From Reyranella sp. (GTDB lineage: Bacteria > Pseudomonadota > Alphaproteobacteria > Reyranellales > Reyranellaceae): a DNA stretch of 48,450 bases. The translations under genes were made by a program, and so were the position numbers. Positions 1-8,387 of this stretch are shown here, one piece after another. The stretch lies in the NCBI GenBank assembly GCA_029946105.1, contig JAQSDW010000041.1:13939-62388 (forward strand), given 5' to 3'. Each line of letters begins with the position of its first letter. Position 1 is the stretch's first letter. A model generated the notes under the pieces. It was not told where the DNA came from. It worked only from the letters and a program-made list of their open reading frames with translations, and made no database searches.

Positions 1-188
1 TAGAGCTTTCGGCCGGGCAGGCGGTCGATGACCGCCTGCCGCTCGGGATCGTCGAGCATCGCCCAGCGGCCGATCTCCTCGATCGTGCGCTTGCAGCCGA
101 TGCAGAAGCCGCTCTTCTGGTCGAGCTTGCAGATCCCGATGCACGGGGATGTGACGCGCCTCAGCATCGACATCGACGGATCAGCCAT
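1..188 (-). CDS. DUF1289 family small cysteine-rich protein (3' end at window edge)
   Basis: Reading leftwards from an ATG at 188-186, the frame gives 62 residues and then TA at the window edge, so the stop is probably at or just outside base 1. The product starts MADPSMSMLRRV and carries two CxxxC-type pairs, CIGIC and CIGC, followed by KRTIEEI and W. This spacing is typical of DUF1289 (YdhL-like), a family of about 60-90 residues thought to bind a metal or Fe-S cluster. Its role is unknown. The start lies only 7 bases past the phaR stop, on the same strand, so it is probably co-transcribed with phaR. It is too short for standard ORF thresholds but the family match is clear by eye. Confidence 0.8.
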   Translation of the reverse strand, partial: MADPSMSMLRRVTSPCIGICKLDQKSGFCIGCKRTIEEIGRWAMLDDPERQAVIDRLPGRKL

Positions 189-195
189 GGAGCTA

Positions 196-867
196 TCAGG
201 ACTTCTTGCTGAGCAGCGCGAGCTGGCTCTGCAGCTCGTCGAGCTTGCGCTTGAGATCGTCGATCACGACTTCTTCCTTTGGCGCCGCGGCAGTAGCACT
301 CGGCGCGTCCGGCTTGGGCGCGTCCTGGCCATTGGTCATCGGCGGCATCTGGCCCGGCTGTCCCGGTTGGCCTGGCTGACCAGGTTGGCCGGGGCGGAAC
401 GGATTGAACATCCGCATGGCATTCTCGAACATCGCCATGTTCTGCTTGCCCATGGTCTCGAACTGCTGGAACGGGTTGAAGCCGAAGGCGTTCTGCAGGT
501 AGCCGCGCATCTGCTCCTGGTTGCGCGCGAATTGCGACATCGACATCTCGAGATACTGCGGCACCACGCCCTGCAGGCTGTCGCCATAAAAAGAGATGAG
601 CTGGCGCAGGAACGGGATCGGCAGCAGCGTCTGGCCGCCCTTGTTCTCTTCCTCGACGATGATCTGCGTCAGCACTGAGCGCGTGATCTCGTCGCCGGTC
701 TTGGCGTCGTAGACGACGAAGTCGGTCTTGTCCTTCACCATCTGGGAAAGATGCTCGAGTGTGACGTAGGCAGAGGTCGCCGTGTTGTAGAGGCGCCGGT
801 TCGCGTATTTCTTGATGACGACGGGAGCGGGCTTCGGTCCGCCCTCGGGTACTGCCTGCTCGGCCAT
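196..867 (-). CDS. phaR: polyhydroxyalkanoate synthesis repressor PhaR
   Basis: 223 aa. Near the N-terminus is the PHA-accumulation regulator signature KKYANRRLYNTATSAYV, followed by the second conserved block (QLISFYGDSLQ, YLEMSMSQFA) and a QNAFGFNPF/MFNPF stretch. PhaR proteins bind both PHA granules and promoters of phasin genes, repressing them until granules form. The C-terminal part has a low-complexity run of about five PGQ repeats and then a terminal helix rich in K, L and E that is probably a coiled coil. I chose ATG 867 because it has AGGAG nine bases upstream; the in-frame GTG at 894 would include that Shine-Dalgarno in the coding region. It is divergent from the PhaE-like/phaC genes, with about 150 bp between them where PhaR could act on its own operon. 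Confidence 0.9.
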   Translation of the reverse strand: MAEQAVPEGGPKPAPVVIKKYANRRLYNTATSAYVTLEHLSQMVKDKTDFVVYDAKTGDEITRSVLTQIIVEEENKGGQTLLPIPFLRQLISFYGDSLQGVVPQYLEMSMSQFARNQEQMRGYLQNAFGFNPFQQFETMGKQNMAMFENAMRMFNPFRPGQPGQPGQPGQPGQMPPMTNGQDAPKPDAPSATAAAPKEEVVIDDLKRKLDELQSQLALLSKKS

Positions 868-1021
868 TACGCGTCGCTCCTCTGGCTCCCGCACGGTAAA
901 CGCTCGTTCACGCCGGGGCCGTCACATTAGCGCCGATGCCGCAGTGCGACAAGAAGGGCTTAGCGCCTGCAATACCGCGTTCCGTCACGATGGGTTGGCG
1001 GCGATAGGCTATAGTCGGCGC

Positions 1022-1372
1022 ATGGCCTCTGAAAACGACGACCAGCCCGCCGACTTCGACAAACTAGCCCGGCGCTACCTCGACCTATGGCAAGGCCAGC
1101 TGGCCGGCCTCGCCGCCGACCAGGCCCTGACCGAGCAGATCGCTCGCCTGTTCGCGGCCGCGAACGCCCAGGTTGCATCGGCGATGCAGGCCGTCCAAGG
1201 AGCATCTCATGCCGCCAAATCCCCTTCTTCCGAGGCTGGGACCGCGCCCGCTGCCGCTGCACCTGGGCACGGCGCTGATGACGTGGGCGAGCTCCGAAAG
1301 CGCGTGGAGACACTGGAAGCCCGGGTCGCCGAACTCGAAGCCCGGCTCGACGCCAAACTCGCCGATACCTGA
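1022..1372 (+). CDS. small PhaE-like / phasin-like coiled-coil protein
   Basis: 116 aa. Residues 10-55 form an amphipathic helical region (FDKLARRYLDLW, then repeated A/Q/L heptads), residues 57-85 are an Ala/Pro/Gly/Ser linker, and 86-112 form a strong heptad coiled coil (LRKRVETLEARVAELEARL). This resembles, in miniature, PhaE, the non-catalytic subunit of class III PHA synthases, although PhaE is usually over 300 residues. Phasins also share helix-plus-coiled-coil design. It lies directly upstream of, and overlaps in another frame, a gene whose catalytic spacing is that of class III PhaC, which supports a partner role. The 5' part of the longer in-frame ORF (from 812) runs antisense through phaR and is not coding. 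Function is inferred, not recognised by strong similarity. Confidence 0.6.
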   Translation: MASENDDQPADFDKLARRYLDLWQGQLAGLAADQALTEQIARLFAAANAQVASAMQAVQGASHAAKSPSSEAGTAPAAAAPGHGADDVGELRKRVETLEARVAELEARLDAKLADT

Positions 1373-2531
1373 GGCGATCGCGGCACTCCTGCCGGAGGTC
1401 GCCGCCCTCGAAGCCCGGGACGGCGCCGGCCGGTTCGAGGAGGCGCTGCGGCGCGAGATCGCGCGGCGCATGCATCGCCTCGCCGACGGGGTGCTCGCCT
1501 ATCGCCAGCACACGGTCCACCGCACGCTGGAAAATCCGCCGGCGGTGTGGAGCGAAGGCAACACGCGCCTGCTCGACTACGGCGCCACGCATCCCGCGGC
1601 CCGCGTCAGGCGTACGCGCGCGGTGCTGGTCGTGCCGTCCCTGATCAACCGCTGGCAAGTGCTTGATCTCACCGCCGAGAAGAGCCTGCTGCGCGCCATG
1701 GCCGCCGCCGGCTTGCGGCCCTACCTCGTCGACTGGGGCACGCCGAACGACGAGGAACGGCGGTTCGACACCACGGCCTACGTCGCCCGCCTCGAACGCG
1801 CGCTCGCCTTCGTCGCCAAGCGCGCGCGTCGCGCGCCGGCGGTGATGGGCTATTGCATGGGCGGCACGCTCACCGTGGCGCTGGCGGCACGCCGGCCGCG
1901 CCGTGTGGCCGGCCTCGCGCTTCTGGCCGCGCCCTGGGACTTCCACGCCGATCGCACCGGCCACGCCTTCCTGGTGTCGACCGGGCCGTTGCTGGCGCAG
2001 GTCGCCGACCGGGTGGGCGAACTGCCGGTCGATATCCTGCAGACGCTGTTCTGGTCGCTCGATCCCTGGCTCGCGATGAAGAAATTCGGCCGCTTCCTCG
2101 GCATGGATCAGGCGGGTGCCGGCGCGCGCGAGTTCGTGCTGCTGGAAGATTGGCTGAACGACGGCGCGCCGCTGGCTGGCCCAATCGCGCGCGAATGCCT
2201 GGTCGGCTGGTATGGCGACAACATCCCCGGCAGCGGCAAGTGGGTGGTGGGCGGCCGCCGCATCGTGCCGTCCAGGATCAAGGTGCCGTCGATGGTCATG
2301 ATCCCGTCGGGCGATCGCATCGTGCCGCCGCTGTCGGCCGCAGCCCTTACCGATCCCAAGCGCGGCCTGAAACACGTGACCCGGCTTGACCTGCCGCTCG
2401 GCCACATCGGCATGGTGGTGAGCAGCCGTGCCCGCGACCTCTGCTGGACGCCGCTGATCGACTGGCTGCGCGACATCCCGCCCAAAATTTCCTCCAAGAC
2501 TCCCGCCAAGACTCCCGCCAAGCAGCCCTGA
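1209..2531 (+). CDS. phaC: class III-type polyhydroxyalkanoate synthase / alpha-beta hydrolase PhaC
   Basis: Polymerises 3-hydroxyacyl-CoA into PHA. Counting from ATG 1209 (440 aa), the lipase-like box GYCMGG places the nucleophile at Cys216, with Asp369 in PSGDRIVPP and His399 in LGHIGM. The C-D and D-H gaps (153 and 30) nearly equal those of Allochromatium vinosum class III PhaC (C149, D302, H331). ATG 1209 has a perfect AAGGAG six bases upstream, but the first 55 residues are then read out of phase within the PhaE-like gene and look non-natural. Conserved sequence begins after 1372, and the only later Met is at 1470, which would trim the family's N-terminus. The start is therefore uncertain. 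The C-terminus ends with Lys/Thr/Pro repeats. The stop overlaps the next ATG (TGATG). Confidence 0.8.
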   Translation: MPPNPLLPRLGPRPLPLHLGTALMTWASSESAWRHWKPGSPNSKPGSTPNSPIPEAIAALLPEVAALEARDGAGRFEEALRREIARRMHRLADGVLAYRQHTVHRTLENPPAVWSEGNTRLLDYGATHPAARVRRTRAVLVVPSLINRWQVLDLTAEKSLLRAMAAAGLRPYLVDWGTPNDEERRFDTTAYVARLERALAFVAKRARRAPAVMGYCMGGTLTVALAARRPRRVAGLALLAAPWDFHADRTGHAFLVSTGPLLAQVADRVGELPVDILQTLFWSLDPWLAMKKFGRFLGMDQAGAGAREFVLLEDWLNDGAPLAGPIARECLVGWYGDNIPGSGKWVVGGRRIVPSRIKVPSMVMIPSGDRIVPPLSAAALTDPKRGLKHVTRLDLPLGHIGMVVSSRARDLCWTPLIDWLRDIPPKISSKTPAKTPAKQP

Positions 2532-3367
2532 TGCCGGCACAGGAACGATCCTTCGACTGGCGCGTGCCGGCAATCTGGGCCGTGCTGCTCACCGTGTCGG
2601 TGATCACGCGCTCCTACGTCGGTGTCATCGACGAGGCGCGTCGCGGCAACAGCATCGGGCTCGGGCCGACGCTGGTCTTCGAGATCACCAGCCATCTCGT
2701 GATCGTGGCGCTCCTGCCCGTGCTCTACTGGCTGCATCGGCGCTGGCCGCTCAGCGGCGGGCTGAGCAACCTCGTCATTCATGCGGCGGCCGTCGTGCCC
2801 TTCAGCATCGCGCACACCGCCGGCATGGGGGCGCTCCGCCTGCTCTGGTTCAACGCCATCGTGGGCGTGCCGTATGCCTTTCCCCTCACCGTCGATCGGC
2901 TGAGCTACGAGTTCGCCAAGGACATCGTGTCGTATCTGATGCTGACCACCGGCATCGTCGCCCTGCGCTATCTCCTGCAACGCGTACCGGTGGCAAAACC
3001 GGCGGCCGCGCCGCCGGTGGGTGCTGTTCTGCCCGAGCGGTTTGCGGTGCGCCGGCGCGGCGGCACCGAAGTCATGGTCGAAGTCGCCGACATCGACTGG
3101 ATCGAGGCCGCCGGCAACTACGCCATCCTCCATGTCGGCGGCGACACGTTCGAGATCCGCTCGTCGCTGACTAAGCTCGAGGGCGAACTCGATGCGAAGC
3201 GGTTCGTTCGGGTCCACAAATCCCATGTGGTCAATATCGCCCGCGTCGCCGAGGTGACCCCGTGGGTTAGTGGCGACTGGCGCATCCGCCTGCAGGACGG
3301 CGCCGAGGTCAACCTCAGCCGCCGTTACCGCCAGCGCTTCGAAGCCCTGGCCCCGGTCCGTAGCTGA
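2531..3367 (+). CDS. membrane-anchored LytTR-family transcriptional regulator
   Basis: 278 aa. About four hydrophobic segments occur in residues 10-155 (around WAVLLTVSVI, IVALLPVLYWL, LVIHAAAVVPF and YLMLTTGIVAL), followed by an Ala/Pro linker and a C-terminal LytTR DNA-binding domain at about 180-275. Hallmarks there are DIDWIEAAGNYAILH, LEGELDAKRFVRVHKSHVVNIARV and NLSRRYRQRF. Such membrane-bound LytTR proteins lack a receiver domain and are thought to sense a membrane or extracellular cue directly. The ATG shares a base with the phaC stop, so it could be translationally coupled, but the more telling neighbour is the acyltransferase-3 gene 116 bp downstream; LytTR and acyltransferase-3 genes often sit together. 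The ligand and target promoter are unknown. Confidence 0.85.
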   Translation: MPAQERSFDWRVPAIWAVLLTVSVITRSYVGVIDEARRGNSIGLGPTLVFEITSHLVIVALLPVLYWLHRRWPLSGGLSNLVIHAAAVVPFSIAHTAGMGALRLLWFNAIVGVPYAFPLTVDRLSYEFAKDIVSYLMLTTGIVALRYLLQRVPVAKPAAAPPVGAVLPERFAVRRRGGTEVMVEVADIDWIEAAGNYAILHVGGDTFEIRSSLTKLEGELDAKRFVRVHKSHVVNIARVAEVTPWVSGDWRIRLQDGAEVNLSRRYRQRFEALAPVRS

Positions 3368-3483
3368 CCGCTCATCTGCGGGTCGTCGCCGGTCGTCCCA
3401 ACCGGCCCGCCGGTCGTCACAAAGCCCACCAGAACCAAGCATTTGGCCGGTAGAAGCAGGGCGTCCCATCCCGGAGCCGCGCC

Positions 3484-4662
3484 ATGTCTTCCAGCCCGTC
3501 CAACACCGTCCTCAACACCCGCCGTGCCGATCTCGACTGGCTGCGGGTGATCGCCTTCGGCCTCCTGATCCTCTACCACGCCGGCATGGCGTGGTCGGGC
3601 TGGAGCTGGCACGTCACCAGCCCTGACGACATCGACTGGCTGCGCGAGGCGATGCGTTTCCTCAATCGCTGGCGCATGCCGCTGATCTTCGTCGTCTCGG
3701 GCGCGGCGATCATGCTGGCGCTGGGCACGCGGCCGCCGGGGTCATTCACCGCCGACCGCCTCAAGCGCCTGGGGCTGCCGCTGGTGTTCGGCATGATCGT
3801 GCTGGTGCCGCCGCAGGTCTATCTCGAGCGACTGTACCGTGGGCAGTTCACAGGCTCGTTCCTTCAGTGGCTGCCGCAGGCGTTCCACGGCACCTATCCC
3901 GGCGGTAACACGAGTTGGCATCACCTCTGGTTCCTGGCCTACGTGCTGGTGCTGACCTTGGTGCTGCTGCCTGTCTTCATGTGGGCACGCAGTGCGGCCG
4001 GGCGCAGCCACCTTTCGCGCGCTGGGCGATTCACGGCTCGTGTCGGGCTGCAGTGGACGATGGTGCTGCCGCTTGCCGCCTCGATCCTCTGGCTGGCGCC
4101 CGTGTCGCACAACACCAACGGCCTGATCGGCGACTGGCACGGCCTCGTCTATTACGGCGTGCTTCTTCTCTACGGCGCCTTCCTGTTCGGATCTTCCGAT
4201 CTCCTCGCGACGCTGGAGCGGCAGCGCTTCCTGTCGCTGGCCGTTGGCGTGGCGGCCTATGCGACACTGTATGCGGCGTTCATCGGCGGCGAGGTCCGGC
4301 CCGTCATTGCGGCCGACCTGCGCCCGGCCTACGCGCTCCTGTCGGCGGTCAACACCGTGGCCTGGTTGTTCGCCATCATCGGCTTTGCCCATCGCCATCT
4401 CGTGCGGCGGCCGGCCTTCCTGGCGGAGGCGACCGAGGCCATCTATCCCTTCTACCTGTTGCACCAGACCGTGACGGTGATTGCGGTCTACTGGCTCCTC
4501 ACTCTGGGCGTGCCGCCGGTCGCGGGCTTCTTCGCGGCGGTGCTGGCGACATTCGTCGGCACCTGGGCGATTTATGCAGGTCTGGTGCGTCCCTGGCGCT
4601 GGATCCGGCCGCTTTTCGGCATGAAAGCAGGCGGCAGGCTGACGGTCCTCGAACGGGCGTGA
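3484..4662 (+). CDS. acyltransferase 3 family membrane protein
   Basis: 392 aa polytopic membrane protein. It opens with RRADLDWLRVIAFGLLILYHAG, the typical first segment of acyltransferase-3 (Acyl_transf_3/OafA/OpgC) proteins, with the conserved arginine and the YH pair thought to matter for acyl transfer. About ten hydrophobic segments follow, including FVVSGAAIMLAL, WFLAYVLVLTL and YPFYLLHQTVTVI. Members transfer acetyl or succinyl groups onto glycans or other envelope molecules; the substrate here cannot be read from sequence. ATG 3484 has GGAG upstream. It probably forms a unit with the LytTR regulator just before it, in which the regulator would control or sense the modification. Confidence 0.8.
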   Translation: MSSSPSNTVLNTRRADLDWLRVIAFGLLILYHAGMAWSGWSWHVTSPDDIDWLREAMRFLNRWRMPLIFVVSGAAIMLALGTRPPGSFTADRLKRLGLPLVFGMIVLVPPQVYLERLYRGQFTGSFLQWLPQAFHGTYPGGNTSWHHLWFLAYVLVLTLVLLPVFMWARSAAGRSHLSRAGRFTARVGLQWTMVLPLAASILWLAPVSHNTNGLIGDWHGLVYYGVLLLYGAFLFGSSDLLATLERQRFLSLAVGVAAYATLYAAFIGGEVRPVIAADLRPAYALLSAVNTVAWLFAIIGFAHRHLVRRPAFLAEATEAIYPFYLLHQTVTVIAVYWLLTLGVPPVAGFFAAVLATFVGTWAIYAGLVRPWRWIRPLFGMKAGGRLTVLERA

Positions 4663-4743
4663 ATGATGCGGTGCGGCGGGGTCCTTGCCCCGTCCCACGG
4701 CGCGCCTTAAATAGCCGTCAGGGCGGCATGCAAGGAGGGCTAT

Positions 4744-5925
4744 ATGGCTACGGACATCGTCATCGCGAGCGCAGCGCGCACGCCCATCGGCTCTTTCAAC
4801 GGTGCCTTCAGCGCCGTCCCGGCACACGACCTCGGCAAGGCCGCGATCCAGGGAGCGCTCGAGCGCGCCCATGTGAAGCCGGAAGAAGTCGACGAAGTCA
4901 TCATGGGCCAGATCCTGACCGGCGGTCAGGGCCAGAACCCGGCCCGGCAGGCCGCCATCAATTCCGGCATTCCGGTCGAGAAGACCGCGCTCGGCATCAA
5001 CCAGCTCTGTGGCTCGGGCCTGCGTGCCGTCGCCTTCGGCTGGCAGGCGATCAAGAACGGCGATGCCAACATCATGGTGGTCGGCGGCCAGGAGAGCATG
5101 AGCCAGGCGCCGCACGTCGCCCATATGCGCGACGGCACCAAGATGGGCGACTTCAAGCTGGTCGACTCGATGATCAAGGACGGCCTGTGGGATGCCTTCA
5201 ACGGCTACCACATGGGCAACACCGCCGAGAACGTGGCGCAGAAATACCAGATCACCCGCCTCGAGCAGGACGCCTTCGCGGCCTCCTCGCAGAACAAGGC
5301 CGAGGCGGCGCAGAAGTCGGGCCGCTTCAAGGACGAGATCGTTCCGGTCACGGTGAAGACCCGCAAGGGCGACGTCGTCGTCGACACCGACGAGTTCCCG
5401 CGCCACGGCACGACGGCCGAGGCGCTCGCCAAGCTGCGCCCGGCCTTCACGAAGGAAGGTGGCTCGGTCACGGCCGGAAATGCCTCGGGCATCAACGATG
5501 GCGCGGCGGCCCTCGTGCTCATGAGCGCCGATGAAGCCAAGAAGCGCGGCGTGAAGCCGCTCGCCAAAATCGTGTCGTGGGCGACCACGGGCGTCGATCC
5601 CAAGGTCATGGGCATCGGGCCGGTGACCGCCTCGCAGGCCGCGCTGAAGAAGGCCGGCTGGACGGTCAAGGATCTCGACCTCGTCGAAGCCAACGAAGCC
5701 TTCGCCGCTCAGGCGCTGGCCGTCGGCAAGGAACTCGGCCTCGATCCGACCAAGCTCAACGTCAATGGCGGCGCGATCGCGCTCGGCCATCCGATCGGCG
5801 CCTCGGGTGCCCGCGTGCTGACGACGTTGCTCTTCGAGATGCAGAAGCGCGATGCCAAGAAGGGCCTCGCCACCCTCTGCATCGGTGGCGGCATGGGCAT
5901 CGCGATGTGCGTCGAGCGCGACTAG
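4744..5925 (+). CDS. phaA: acetyl-CoA C-acetyltransferase (beta-ketothiolase) PhaA
   Basis: 393 aa, the usual length. Condenses two acetyl-CoA to acetoacetyl-CoA, the first step of PHB synthesis; it also works in reverse in fatty-acid or ketone use. The three catalytic elements are in place: nucleophilic Cys89 in NQLCGSG, His349 in GHPIGASG, and Cys379 in CIGGGMG. Cys89 matches the numbering of the Zoogloea enzyme. Family boxes [11 protein letters not shown] and [12 protein letters not shown] are intact. A strong AAGGAGG lies just before ATG 4744. It is followed by a clear hairpin terminator at 5934, so it is transcribed alone or with the weakly linked genes upstream. Assignment to PHA synthesis rather than general thiolase duty rests on nearby phaC, phaR and phaB. 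Confidence 0.93.
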   Translation: MATDIVIASAARTPIGSFNGAFSAVPAHDLGKAAIQGALERAHVKPEEVDEVIMGQILTGGQGQNPARQAAINSGIPVEKTALGINQLCGSGLRAVAFGWQAIKNGDANIMVVGGQESMSQAPHVAHMRDGTKMGDFKLVDSMIKDGLWDAFNGYHMGNTAENVAQKYQITRLEQDAFAASSQNKAEAAQKSGRFKDEIVPVTVKTRKGDVVVDTDEFPRHGTTAEALAKLRPAFTKEGGSVTAGNASGINDGAAALVLMSADEAKKRGVKPLAKIVSWATTGVDPKVMGIGPVTASQAALKKAGWTVKDLDLVEANEAFAAQALAVGKELGLDPTKLNVNGGAIALGHPIGASGARVLTTLLFEMQKRDAKKGLATLCIGGGMGIAMCVERD

Positions 5926-5933
5926 CGCTGTTT

Positions 5934-5963
5934 CCGAAGGTGCTTCGAGAGAAGCGCCTTCGG
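5934..5963. terminator. hairpin terminator between convergent phaA and lipoprotein gene
   Basis: CCGAAGG-TGCTTC-GAGA-GAAGCG-CCTTCGG forms a 13-bp stem with one mismatch and a GAGA loop, followed by ATTTCTC. It starts 9 bases after the phaA stop and precedes the end of the minus-strand lipoprotein gene, so it may stop transcription from both sides. Confidence 0.75.
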
Positions 5964-6000
5964 ATTTCTCTCGCCGGCAATCAACTCAGCGGCAATCAGC

Positions 6001-6459
6001 TCAGAGACTGTTCCCGACGGCGAGACTGTTCCAGACGACCTGGCCCTTGCGGACGAGGCGGCGGCCCTCTGCCTGGGAAATCTCCTGAAGGTCGGCATTG
6101 CCCTGCGGCTTGGGCTGGATCAGGAAGAAGCGACTCTGTCCTGCATTGACGGTAACGATGAGCTCAGTGCTGCCCTCGGTCCCGAATGCCCGGAAATCGT
6201 AGAACGACGGCACGAGGTCGAGGCGCGTCCAGGTGAGGCCGGAGAGGCTGCTGACCGGCTGCTGGCCCATGGTGAGGCTGAGCGGAGCGGTATCCTGGCT
6301 GGGGTCATCGCGGATGATGTAGACGGCGGCCATGCCCGCGTTCGGCTCATAAAAGGTCTTGCCGTAGGCCCTCGTCCATTCCGATTTTCCACCGCTCTGG
6401 CCTGAGGCACAGGCAGTGACCGATAGGGCCAAGGCAACGGCAACCAGCAACTTTTTCAT
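6001..6459 (-). CDS. DUF2846-like outer-membrane lipoprotein
   Basis: 152 aa. Starts MKKLLVAVALALSVTAC, a lipoprotein signal peptide with lipobox VTAC, so the mature protein begins at the Cys near residue 18 and is lipid-anchored. The body (GMAAVYIIRDDP, FYDFRAFGTEGSTELIVTVNAGQSRFFLIQ) resembles DUF2846, a small beta-rich domain of unknown role often found in lipoproteins. ATG 6459 is chosen because it gives the signal peptide; the open frame upstream of it runs antisense through other sequence and is not coding. It is convergent with phaA. Confidence 0.75.
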   Translation of the reverse strand: MKKLLVAVALALSVTACASGQSGGKSEWTRAYGKTFYEPNAGMAAVYIIRDDPSQDTAPLSLTMGQQPVSSLSGLTWTRLDLVPSFYDFRAFGTEGSTELIVTVNAGQSRFFLIQPKPQGNADLQEISQAEGRRLVRKGQVVWNSLAVGNSL

Positions 6460-6536
6460 GAGACGACCTCCGCCGACAGGGTCCGATGGCAGCGCTTTCG
6501 GGTCAAGCGGACTGGTGTCGCGCACCGATTTTGGCC

Positions 6537-7013
6537 CTAGAGGCCGAGATCGCTCAAACCGGGATGATCGGCGGGCCGCGGCCCCGGCGCCGGCCAGTGG
6601 AACTTCCGCTCGGTTTCGGCGATCGGCAGGTCGTTGATCGAGGCGTGCCGGCGGCGCATCAGCCCGTGCGCGTCGAACTCCCAGTTCTCGTTGCCGTAGG
6701 AACGGAACCAGTGGCCCGAATCGTCGTGCCATTCGTAGGCGAAGCGCACGGCGATGCGATTGCCGCCGTGAGTCCAGAGTTCCTTGATCAGCCGGTAATC
6801 GAGTTCGCGCGCCCATTTGCGGGTGAGGAAGGCTTCGATGGCGGCGCGGCCCTCGAAGAACTCCGAGCGGTTCCGCCACACGCTGTCGGCGGTATAGGCG
6901 AGCGCGATGCGTTCGGGATTACGGCCGTTCCATCCATCCTCCGCGGCGCGAACCTTGGTGCGGGCGGTTTCCTCGGTGAAGGGCGGCAGCGGCGGGCGTG
7001 GGGTGTCGGTCAT
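6537..7013 (-). CDS. NTF2-like protein, DUF1348 family
   Basis: 158 aa. Sequence blocks [73 protein letters not shown] and [10 protein letters not shown] are those of DUF1348, cytosolic proteins with the nuclear-transport-factor-2 fold. No catalytic activity is established for this family; related folds act as small isomerases or binding proteins. It is on the minus strand, 61 bp downstream of the MFS gene and about 80 bp from the lipoprotein gene, and may be cotranscribed with them. It contains no signal peptide. Confidence 0.8.
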   Translation of the reverse strand: MTDTPRPPLPPFTEETARTKVRAAEDGWNGRNPERIALAYTADSVWRNRSEFFEGRAAIEAFLTRKWARELDYRLIKELWTHGGNRIAVRFAYEWHDDSGHWFRSYGNENWEFDAHGLMRRRHASINDLPIAETERKFHWPAPGPRPADHPGLSDLGL

Positions 7014-7073
7014 GTCCCCACTTTCGGAGCATCACGCCAGTCTCGTCAATCGACGGCTTCAATTGGTGGCGCC

Positions 7074-8282
7074 TCAGGCGCAGACCGGCGCCGGCATCGC
7101 CTGAAGACGGGCGAGCGGCGAGACCACGATCGCCAGCGTCGACAGGACGAACGAGACGGCCACCAGAACCAGCGCCGCCTCGATGCCAGAATGGGCGGCG
7201 AGCGCGCCGGCTGCCAGTGCCCCCAGCGGCCGCACGCCATAGGTCGCCGTCTGGATCGTGGCGTTGACGCGGCCCTGCATGTGCGCGGGCGTCACGAGTT
7301 GACGCACGGTGGTCTGGCAGATCGCCCACAGCATCGGCCCGAAACCGATCAGGAAGAAGCCGGCGGCAGGCACGGCCGGTCCCGACGACTGCGGCGCGAT
7401 CAGGAACAGGGCGATGCCCACCACCGAGATCGCCGGTCCGAAGATCAGCGTCACGAGCGGCGGCAGCAGGCGCGACGAATAGGGTGCCGTGAGCGCGCCC
7501 AGGATGAGGCCGGCGCCGAGCGCCGATTGGGCGAGGCCCATGGCGGCAGGGTCGAGCTTCAGGATGCTCAGCGCCAGGGGTGCCCAGATCGCCAGCAGGG
7601 CGAAGAAGGCGAAGTTCCAGAAGATCGCGCAGAGGCCGATACCGCGCAGCAGAGGGTGGGCCATCACGAAGGCGGCGCCCACCTTGATCGACTGGACGAA
7701 CGACGGGCGCGGGCCTGCGAGCGCCGGCGCCGGCGCCTTCGGGAGCGCCAGGACGCAGGCCACGGCCAGTGCCGCACCGGCGGCCGCAAGGGCGTAGCCC
7801 CAGGTCGGCGAAAGATGCTGTGCGAGAAGCCCCGCCACGAAGGGGGCGGCGAGGCTGATGACGGCGCGCGCCAGTTCGAGGCGGGCGTTGGCGCGCGACA
7901 GGTCGGCGGGCGGCACCAGGCTCGGCAGCAGCGAGACCGATGTCAGCACGTAGACCACGGTGCCGGCCGCGCCGGCGAAGGCGGCGACGCCCAGCAGCAC
8001 GGTGATGTTGAGGGCGGCGGCGGCGACCGCGGCGAGACAGGCAATGAACCCCATGGCGAGGGCCGCGACCAGCAGGTTGCGCCGCGGATAGCGGTCGACC
8101 CACGCCCCGGCGGGGAGCGAGAGCAGCAGCCAGGCGGCACTTTGTGCCGCGATCAGCAGGCCGAGCGTGCCCGGTCCCGCGCCCAGGACGAGGGTCGCGG
8201 TCAGCGGCAGGGTGGCGAGCGCCAGTTGGTCGGCGGTGTGGGTCCCGGCGGCAGCGCCGAGCAGGGCAATAAAGGGTTTCAT
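7074..8282 (-). CDS. MFS transporter, probable drug/metabolite exporter
   Basis: 402 aa with about twelve hydrophobic segments in two halves. The motif-A region between TM2 and TM3 reads GAWVDRYPRRNLL, the typical major-facilitator signature (GxxaDRxGRR). Blocks such as AGAAGTVVYVLTSVSLLPSLVPPADLSRANA resemble the EntS/macrolide-exporter-like MFS group, which export small molecules with proton exchange. The substrate is unknown. It is divergent from phaB, sharing a 105-bp promoter region, and is followed on the same strand by the NTF2-like gene. Confidence 0.85.
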   Translation of the reverse strand: MKPFIALLGAAAGTHTADQLALATLPLTATLVLGAGPGTLGLLIAAQSAAWLLLSLPAGAWVDRYPRRNLLVAALAMGFIACLAAVAAAALNITVLLGVAAFAGAAGTVVYVLTSVSLLPSLVPPADLSRANARLELARAVISLAAPFVAGLLAQHLSPTWGYALAAAGAALAVACVLALPKAPAPALAGPRPSFVQSIKVGAAFVMAHPLLRGIGLCAIFWNFAFFALLAIWAPLALSILKLDPAAMGLAQSALGAGLILGALTAPYSSRLLPPLVTLIFGPAISVVGIALFLIAPQSSGPAVPAAGFFLIGFGPMLWAICQTTVRQLVTPAHMQGRVNATIQTATYGVRPLGALAAGALAAHSGIEAALVLVAVSFVLSTLAIVVSPLARLQAMPAPVCA

Positions 8283-8387
8283 GGTCGCCGTTCTATGACC
8301 GGCCGCCCGATGCCTCTATCCGGCACCGGCTGTGAATTCGGATGGAACCGGCTAGAGTGCGCGAGCGGCATGTTTTGGGAGGAAAAA

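Noticed and set aside
812..1021. N-terminal extension of the PhaE-like gene into phaR
   Set aside because: Overlaps phaR antisense; the coding-like part begins at ATG 1022.
960..2573. Long minus-strand open frame antisense to phaC
   Set aside because: Arg/His/Gly-rich composition with no domain; typical shadow of a GC-rich gene whose third positions are mostly G or C.
3742..5790. 682-codon minus-strand frame across the acyltransferase and phaA
   Set aside because: Runs antisense through two clear genes, highly skewed composition, no family motifs.
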